From Oehlia diaphana (taxonomy: Eukaryota > Glomeromycota > Glomeromycetes > Glomerales > Glomeraceae): a stretch of 14,086 bases of DNA. Positions 8,575 through 14,086 of the stretch are shown piece after piece. Every line of letters begins with the position of its first letter. Within the stretch, counting starts at the first letter, position 1. The notes below the pieces were generated by a model. It was not told the DNA's origin, did no database searches, and was given only the letters and a program-made list of their open reading frames with translations. Both the position numbers and the translations under genes were made by a program. Location: assembly GCA_003833135.1 (NCBI GenBank), contig QZLH01001864.1, positions 6,942 through 21,027 of the forward strand. The letters are read 5' to 3'.

Positions 8575-9687
8575 CTAATTATCTTTCTTGATACAAATAC
8601 CATAAGGACGTAAATATTTTCCATCAGGCGAAATCCAATATTCACCAACTCTTGTTTCTTCTTTTGAAACTCTAACTAAATTGGTTGGGTTAATTCTATT
8701 TTGGAATACAACTTGGTACCTATCCCCTTCATGAGTAAATTTAGCAGCATACTTAGACGCGACATCAATATCTGGAGTAGAATAAATTCCATGTCCAAAT
8801 GCGAATCTTTTACTCTTACATAAGAGATACCCATCTTCGGCAATTGATTTACAGTTATGACTGGCAGTCCCGTGATAAGAAACTAATAATTATAAAATAT
8901 TTAAATTATTGTAAAAATGAAAAAAAAAAATTCCATTAACAAGAATAGATAAATAGATACCTGGCCACTCATCATGTACTGAATCCGTTAATGATTTTCT
9001 ATTTCCACGGACACCAAGCCAAATGTTATTTTCATATTTATCAAGAACATTGAGAGCCACTCTTTTCCAACCGCAAGGTCGTTTGTACTCAAAATTTCCT
9101 CGCATAAAAGCTCTTCCATTATCATTTACATTTGTAAAATCATAATCAAATCTTGGAGCAAGTTGATCAGGTTGAATATATAAAGCCGTAGTACTACTAG
9201 GTCCACCACCAGGTAGTCTCAATATCAGATGTATTGTGGAATGTTTTTTTATCTTGTAATCCGATAACGTACGGCCATCTTCAAGTAACATACCAGCAAA
9301 AACTAATCTTTGTTTATCTGGAAGTATCCCTTCTTTATCCTGAATTTTTTCTTTTAGGTTATAAATTGTATCGCTAAAATCAACGCATATTGTAATACTT
9401 TTACCAGTTAATGTTTGAACGAATATTTGGGCACTCCCGAAACTTTCAAGGGGTGTAAACACTTGATGACGTATTTTAAGTTCTTTAGGAGGATGATATA
9501 CTTCAGGATCTTTAGAAGATAATGTTGGTACTTTACCGCCAACCAAATGAGATTGATGAAGTGATTTTTGGTCCAATACTGAATATGAAATATTATCACC
9601 AATTTTTTTTCCAACATAATCATCATAAGTAATAATTGTATTATTCGTAACAGCGCTCAATGCTGCGGCCAAAAGTGAATTCGACAT
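8575..9687 (-). CDS. Ubiquitin-like / PARP-like ADP-ribosyltransferase fusion protein, 344 aa, two exons
   Basis: Exons are 9687-8961 and 8882-8575, joined across a 78-base GT...AG intron (8960-8883). Phases fit: 727 + 308 bases = 344 codons plus TAG. The ATG has an in-frame TAG 9 bases upstream and A at -3. Residues 1-85 have no domain I know. Residues 86-161 are a full ubiquitin-like domain ([10 protein letters not shown]... to LRLPGGG). About 178-241 is a linker with [14 protein letters not shown] and WLG. Residues 242-344 look like a compact ADP-ribosyltransferase: YHGT (H246), FGHGIYST (Y276), GEYWIS (E323), then a final strand and KK. H-Y-E with an FGxGIY motif is the PARP signature, so transfer of ADP-ribose from NAD+ is predicted. 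The ubiquitin part has lost K48 (Met133) and K6 (Gln) but keeps K11, K27, K29, K33, K63, R42 and R72. Pro replaces R74 before the Gly pair, so it is probably a fixed domain, not released ubiquitin. No signal peptide or membrane segment is seen. AATAAA on this strand at 8469-8464 could serve as a poly(A) signal. The domains are seen; substrate and role are unknown. Confidence 0.85.
8883..8960 (-). other. Intron of the ubiquitin-like/ART gene
   Basis: On the minus strand CCAG|GTATCT (donor at 8960) and ATTATTAG|TTTCTT (acceptor at 8883) border a 78-base AT-rich intron in phase 1. The pseudogene copy has an intron of 76 bases at the same codon. The exonic sequence on either side matches between copies while the intron interiors do not, which supports the splice model. 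Without splicing, the frame runs to a stop at 8890 and the catalytic domain is lost. Confidence 0.9.
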
Positions 9688-9704
9688 TTTTATCTAATAT
9701 TACG

Positions 9705-9739
<35 letters not shown>
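9705..9739. repeat. 35-base A tract (T tract on the gene strand) upstream of the ART gene
   Basis: An unbroken run of 35 A lies 18 bases upstream of the start codon at 9687. On the gene's strand it reads as poly(dT). Such tracts keep nucleosomes away in fungal promoters and may also sit in the 5' untranslated region. Its length is also a known source of assembly error. Confidence 0.8.
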
Positions 9740-9742
<3 letters not shown>

Positions 9743-11401
9743 TTTTTTCCTTTTCACAATAATTTACTTCTTACTTAAATATAACACATGTTAAACAAAA
9801 TAATTTTTTCCAAATTCACACGAAAAACAAGTTTTAAACTTTTTTAAGATTTCCTTTCCACACAATTTCACACGATGATAGTACAAATACAAGGACCGTG
9901 TATCCACAATAATCATTGATTTATAGATAGAGATCATATGATAAACAACATGCATAAACTCAAAAAAAATTTAACTACATTTAGTTTAGGATTTATGAAT
10001 CGGCTTAGTCTATCTATACATTATATAAAGACACAACATATTGTGGATTAAAACGAAGTTTCTTATTTAATATTTGAAACACATTTTTTTGTTTAAAGCA
10101 AAGATTATGTCACTTAATTTACGTCAATGTGAGCTCATTTTCAACATTCCCAACGTTACAAATATCGATTTTATCTCGTCGATCTTAATTTGAATTCTAT
10201 ATATCGTATTGTCAAATAAATTTATTATATAATATATTTTTTTTTAAAAAAAATAAATCTGTTACGATTATATACGAATAAAATAAATGCAAGTTTGTAA
10301 AATTTAAAACAAAAATGAACAGAGAAAAAAAATTTAATATTTAAATTTTTCGTGTTAAACTCTACTTTTTTAATATTATCCATTGCAGAAAACATATCAT
10401 TAGAAGTATAATAAAAGTTTTTATATGAAAAGAAAAGGAATACTCATTATTTTCTAATGTAATCAAATAAAATTCATGGTTTGACTTTTTTTTTAAACAA
10501 AGTTAATGTGTGAGATACCTGTCCAATATGAATATTGCAATTCATTATTAATTATTCCTAGCTCAAATATAAAGAGTAAATTTGATTAAAAAATTAACAA
10601 ACAATCTTAGTAGAAAAAATAATCTCTTTTTTTAAGATTTCTTCAAAGTTTATAATAATGGTTATTAATTATTTTTCTGATTTCCATCTTATTGATAAAA
10701 GTGAAAGGTGGGAATGAGATCATTAGTATTTGATAATCCAAATCATTAAAAAAAAGGAAGCGAAGAAATGTATTTTATATCTAGTATAATTCATACAAAG
10801 TACAAACTACAGATACTTTATAAAATACATCGAATGGAATTCAAAATTGTCATAAGATCTCAAGAAAACCGTCTACCATCCATTTACTGTACATAATGCA
10901 TGAAAGAAGAAATGTAGTAAAGGAAACATTCAATAATATTTTTTACTATTTTTGATGAACAAAATCTATTTTTAGTTCGATGGAAGTGCGGGGTACTAGA
11001 ATGCAAGAAATGTCAGGTCGTTGATAAAGTTGTTATTCCGTTTTCATTTACGTTTACGCCAAAATGAGAATTTATGAAAGAGTTGCCGGTAAACGTCATT
11101 TTTTTCCGCGTAATTTAATATGATACTTCAGCTCGTTAAACCTGAAAATTAGCCGCAAAAATGATAGCAATCATTAGCTGCTGTAAATTTCAAATCTTCA
11201 ATTAAAAAAATTTAATTTTCATTATGAAAACTTTAAATTCTAATAAATAAAAAGTTTTTTTATTGAATTTTCGCAAAATATTTTAATTATTAAAATTTAA
11301 TCGAAATTCTATTATATTATAAACTACAAAAAAAATTATTGATCATATTCAAATATGGAATAAAAATAATTAATAAAATTGCATGCAATCAGGTGATTCG
11401 C
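9740..11401. other. AT-rich intergenic region without a gene
   Basis: I see no coding region on either strand. The promoter of the minus-strand ART gene should lie at its left end. A TATATAAAG string occurs near 10022 on the plus strand but faces no gene. From about 10975 to 11175 the sequence is less AT-rich and holds a small inverted repeat, so it may be an old unrecognised element. No tRNA or rRNA is apparent. Confidence 0.45.
11050..11096. repeat. Short imperfect inverted repeat
   Basis: ACGTTTAC at 11050-11057 pairs with GTAAACGT at 11089-11096 across a 31-base loop, in a locally GC-richer stretch (about 10975-11175). It may be part of an old non-autonomous element. No target duplication was found. 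Confidence 0.3.
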
Positions 11402-12150
11402 GTCAGGTATTCAACCTATGACAGATTTTTAGGTGAGTTTTTCGAAAACAGTTTAAAGGTTTACTACTTTTTTAATTTTGTTGGAATCTATCTCCAAACT
11501 AAAAAACTGGATGAGAAACGTCATTAACTGTCAAGTACTGTATAATGAAGAGCTTCCGTAAGGTACTTACATACTGTATCTAAAGCGATCTACCAAAAAT
11601 GTCTATAACTTCGAGAATAAATTTGTCAAGAAAGATTTTATAATAAATGGTTATTATTTGTATTCTCTATAGAAAATATATTCTCGGATTTTTATATAAA
11701 ACTTTAAAAGTTAAGCTTTTATCAAAAAAATTGTCCAATACAAATGTATACGATGAGGATTATTTGATCTAACACACTGTCCATTTTGGAAGTTCAAATG
11801 AGCTTGGACTCGCACTCGTATCCAATTCTTGACTCAGGTGCACGTGATCGATAATGAGGTGCGTACTGCGGGGGTTGGCCAAAATTATAGTCAATTTTAG
11901 TCTGCACTATGGCTTTGAATCCGAGACCCAACTCGATTTACTCTTCGAGTTAAAAAATTCTTGACTCGTATTGCTCAAGTTGACTCGAGTTGAAGATCTA
12001 GTAAATATTTAAAAGCTTATGTGGGTAATGTGTTATCAACATTACTTTCAGAAAAGTTAGAGTTCTTTATTGTAAATTGGAAAATCTCACATCACAAAGC
12101 AACTCTCCATTGACTTTTCTGGATCACTGAAAAATTCAATACCTAATGTT
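11402..12150 (+). repeat. Dispersed repeat, copy B (no MITE)
   Basis: This copy has the same ordered blocks as 7272-8450: GTCAGGTAT at about 11404, TAATGAAGAG at 11543, TATCTAAAGCGAT at 11577-11589, a block around CTTCGAGAATAAATTTGTCA, TATATAAAACT, and the 42-base block at 11877-11918. A further block, CTTTTCTGGATCACTGA, lies near 12115. It lacks the 565-bp MITE of copy A. It carries about 110 extra bases after 12000 and more sequence between the first two blocks. The region around 11930-11995 is rich in GACTCG/CGAGT words. A 62-codon ORF overlapping its left end (11339-11527) has no support as a gene. Confidence 0.6.
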
Positions 12151-13399
12151 TTAACTTATTAAATGGCTAGATCTGAGTAATGTATTTAAATTAAAAAAAA
12201 CATAAAATGTAATGTCGTAATGAATCTAATGTAGCTCGATGGCAAATCTGAATATAAAATAAAAATATAAATCTATAAAATTAAAAATTACTCATTTGAT
12301 ATATAGGCTGTCATAAATATATCGGAGATAAATATATTACTCATATCAGTCATATGAATAAAAGTATAAAAAAAATTAATCTTTTGGTCTTTTTTGGTTT
12401 TTCAATTAAATAATCTTGAACCTGGTTCAATAAGCAACTCGTCAGATAAAACTAATAAACCAAGAATATCTTCGCTTGATAAATCATCTCTTTTCTTTAG
12501 GTCTTTTTTTATTAGGTCTTCTCTTCGGTTCCCCTTTTTTTACATCTTTTAGGTATGTATGTAGGCTGGAAGTGCTCTTTCCTTATAAAAATATTTTTGG
12601 AAAAATGATTGCGTGTCTGAGTTTCTTGAAAACTAGAAAAATGATCATTTATCGGCCTTTCCTCTTCCCTTCCCCTTTCCTTTCCCCTATTCCCTCGCTC
12701 GAAACCCTTTCTCTTCTCTCACTTTTCCTTCCTTTTTCCTCTCTGATCTTTTGTTTACACCTCAACATTGGCTGATCAGGTGACAATAAATTTTTTAAAA
12801 GACTTGGCTAAGTCAGAAGCAAATATTAACAATTTGTTCACTCTTTTTAAATATATTTAAAACCATAATTTAAGAATAAAATTTTTATTTAATTTCTCAT
12901 CTATAATTATTATTTTGATTATTCAATTTTTAATTTCGTAAATGTATTAATAACATGGACCAAAGAATATAAATTAGTAGATCTAATGAGACAATTACGT
13001 ATCGTATACAAAAGTTAATTTTAACTTTAATTAAACAGAACTTTTTTAAAAAATAGCTTTAACAATTGTAATAACTAAAATAATAAATGTTAAACATTTA
13101 AGTCGACATTACTAAATACCATATCGAGTATAATTATTTTTTAATTTAAGCAACACATAATTTGATCAAAAAAAGTAAAAAAGTTAATTACTTGTTATCA
13201 TAGTTACGTGTTATCCTTTTTTCTCATACCTATTATCAATTCACTTTAATACAGTTAGGTAATATAATTGTTCAATTCCATTTTGCCGTAGAATTTTTAC
13301 GAAAATGATCATGTGCGTATATAAACTATGTTTCGTGTTTTCACTAGCAGTATATAACTTGGTGAATTTTGATTCTTACGATTTCTATGACTGACTTCC
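12151..13399. other. AT-rich spacer with a polypyrimidine tract
   Basis: No gene is supported. Most of the stretch is A/T-rich. The one departure is a C/T run near 12656-12743. An ORF of 99 codons over it (12476-12775) reads as Phe/Leu/Ser/Pro-rich protein only because of that run. This spacer is what makes the second copy of the 'repeat plus ART gene' block longer than the first. Confidence 0.45.
12656..12743 (+). repeat. Polypyrimidine (C/T-rich) tract, about 88 bases
   Basis: An almost unbroken C/T run interrupted by a few purines (for example TCGCTCGAAA near 12694-12703), in sharp contrast with the AT-rich surroundings. It could be a simple-sequence remnant, a promoter-proximal CT block like those before many fungal genes, or a polypurine tract on the other strand. 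No gene starts just after it. Confidence 0.6.
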
Positions 13400-13415
13400 A
13401 AAAAAAAAAAAAAAA
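13400..13415. repeat. 16-base A tract downstream of the ART pseudogene
   Basis: A run of 16 A lies just past the pseudogene's stop side (stop at 13434-13436 on the minus strand). The intact copy also has an A-rich, less pure stretch at the same place (about 8540-8558), so this belongs to the duplicated 3' flank. Confidence 0.6.
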
Positions 13416-13433
13416 GATAAAATTTTACGAAAA

Positions 13434-13976
13434 CTAATTTTCTTGATATTTCTTGATATAAATACCATAAGAACGCAAATCTTTTCCATCAGATGAAATC
13501 CAATATTCACCAAATCCGGTTTCTTCTTTTGAAACTCTAACTAAATTGGTTGGGTTAATTCTATTTTGGAATACAATTTGATACCTATCCCCTTCATGAG
13601 TAAATTTAGCAGCATACTCAGACGCGACATCAATATCTGGAGTAGAATAAATTCTTGAATCTTTTACTCTTACATAAGAGATACCCATCTTCAGCAATTG
13701 ATTTACAGTTACGTCTAGCAGTTCCATGATAAGAGACTAATAATTATAAAACATTTTAAAATATTTATTCGATATACAATAAAAATAAATAAAATAGATT
13801 CAACATAAATACCTGGCCACTCGTCATGTACTGGATCCATTGATGGTTTTTTATTTTCACGGAGACCAAGCCAAATGTTATTTTCATATTTATCAAACAT
13901 TGAGAGCCACTCATTTCCAACCGCAAGGTCATCTGTACTCAAAATTTCCACGCATAAAAGTTCTCCCATTATCATT
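13434..13976 (-). pseudogene. Truncated, frameshifted copy of the ubiquitin-like/ART gene
   Basis: Homologous to residues about 188-344 of the intact gene at 8575-9687; the N-terminal region and the ubiquitin-like domain are gone. Sense-strand parts are 13976-13813 and 13736-13434, around an intron at 13812-13737 (76 bases) in the same position. Lesions: two Arg codons have become TGA (plus-strand 13929-13931 and 13911-13913). There is a 2-base deletion in the Val-Leu-Asp region near 13897. A net 11-base deletion near 13655 removes the F-G-H-G part just before the catalytic Tyr and shifts frame. The end is two codons longer than in the intact copy. The His of YHGT and the Glu of GEYWIS are still spelled out, but in different frames. 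Keeping the intron rules out a simple retrocopy and points to DNA-level duplication. Its 98- and 97-codon ORFs are leftovers, not genes. Confidence 0.9.
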
Positions 13977-14000
13977 TTTTTTTTTTTTTTTTTTTTTTTT
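13975..14000. repeat. 26-base T tract at the pseudogene truncation point
   Basis: A run of 26 T joins directly to the point where similarity to the intact gene stops. On the pseudogene's strand it reads as poly(A) running into AATGATAATGG. The breakpoint therefore sits on a homopolymer, which may have served as microhomology in the truncating event. Confidence 0.75.
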
Positions 14001-14086
14001 AACGAAGTCAAATATATTTATTTAGAAATAAGAAAAATTACAAAAAAGGAAAAGATCTACATTATATAACATTTAGTAAAGAACAT
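14001..14086. other. AT-rich right edge
   Basis: Nothing recognisable in these last 86 bases. Similarity to the intact gene's 5' part does not resume here. Confidence 0.5.

Noticed and set aside
9408..9626. 72-codon minus-strand ORF
   Set aside because: It overlaps the ubiquitin-like/ART gene in another frame on the same strand and has no domain; it is a shadow.
8890..9687. Single-exon 265-residue ubiquitin-domain protein
   Set aside because: The last 22 codons are intron sequence: a clear GTATCT donor and TTATTAG acceptor exist, phase fits, and both copies share the intron position.
10022..10030. TATATAAAG as a promoter
   Set aside because: It faces away from the only intact gene and no gene follows it on the plus strand.
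11339..11527. 62-codon ORF starting MIIFKYG
   Set aside because: Non-ATG start, overlaps repeat copy B, no recognisable motif, and the matching part of copy A is not open.
12476..12775. 99-codon ORF rich in Leu, Phe, Ser and Pro that resembles a membrane protein
   Set aside because: It starts at a non-ATG codon, has no splice or promoter support, and its composition comes from the polypyrimidine tract.
13840..14069. Two plus-strand ORFs with long Phe runs
   Set aside because: They read antisense through the ART pseudogene and the 26-base T tract.
1..14086. CRISPR array, tRNA, rRNA or bacterial-type operon
   Set aside because: No regularly spaced repeats, no cloverleaf-like or rRNA-like conserved blocks were seen, and the spliced genes are eukaryotic.

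Overview
The window looks like AT-rich nuclear DNA from an early-diverging fungus. The best match to what I remember is an arbuscular mycorrhizal fungus of the Rhizophagus (Glomeromycotina) type. The reasons are very low GC outside coding islands, short GT...AG introns of about 60-130 bases, a decayed tnp2-type (CACTA/CMC) transposase, a relic of a lineage-expanded kinase with a 'D-x-G-L-C' activation loop, and a ubiquitin-like/ADP-ribosyltransferase gene family. The organism call is inference from gene content and composition; I could not run a search.

Layout. 1-588: AT-rich flank with one TATA-like site. 589-3988 (+): intron-rich tnp2 transposase gene broken by about six small frameshifts. 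4052-4227 (-): one orphan exon-like fragment. 4783-6491 (+): an unrecognised multi-exon gene for a Gln/Ser-rich, coiled-coil, acidic-then-basic protein, also frameshifted. 6543-7085 (+): decayed C-terminal lobe of a protein kinase. 7272-8450: dispersed repeat copy A, split by a 565-bp hAT-type MITE (7628-8192) with a perfect 8-bp target-site duplication. 8575-9687 (-): the one intact gene, with two exons coding 344 residues. 9705-9739: a 35-base A tract just upstream of that gene. 9740-11401: no gene seen. 11402-12150: repeat copy B, without the MITE. 12151-13399: no gene, but a polypyrimidine tract. 13434-13976 (-): a 5'-truncated, frameshifted pseudogene copy of the intact gene that still holds its intron.

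The most interesting item is the intact minus-strand gene. Its spliced product has an N-terminal region of about 85 residues, a complete ubiquitin-like domain (86-161), a conserved linker (about 178-241), and a compact C-terminal ADP-ribosyltransferase-like domain with an apparent H-Y-E triad (H246, Y276, E323). A ubiquitin fold and a PARP-like fold in one chain suggests crosstalk between ubiquitin and ADP-ribose. The function is inferred. The ORF that reads through the intron hides the catalytic half, so a single-exon model would miss it.

The order 'repeat then minus-strand ART gene' occurs twice (7.3-9.7 kb and 11.4-14.0 kb). This suggests an old tandem duplication in which one gene copy stayed intact, the other died, and a MITE landed in only one of the two repeat copies.
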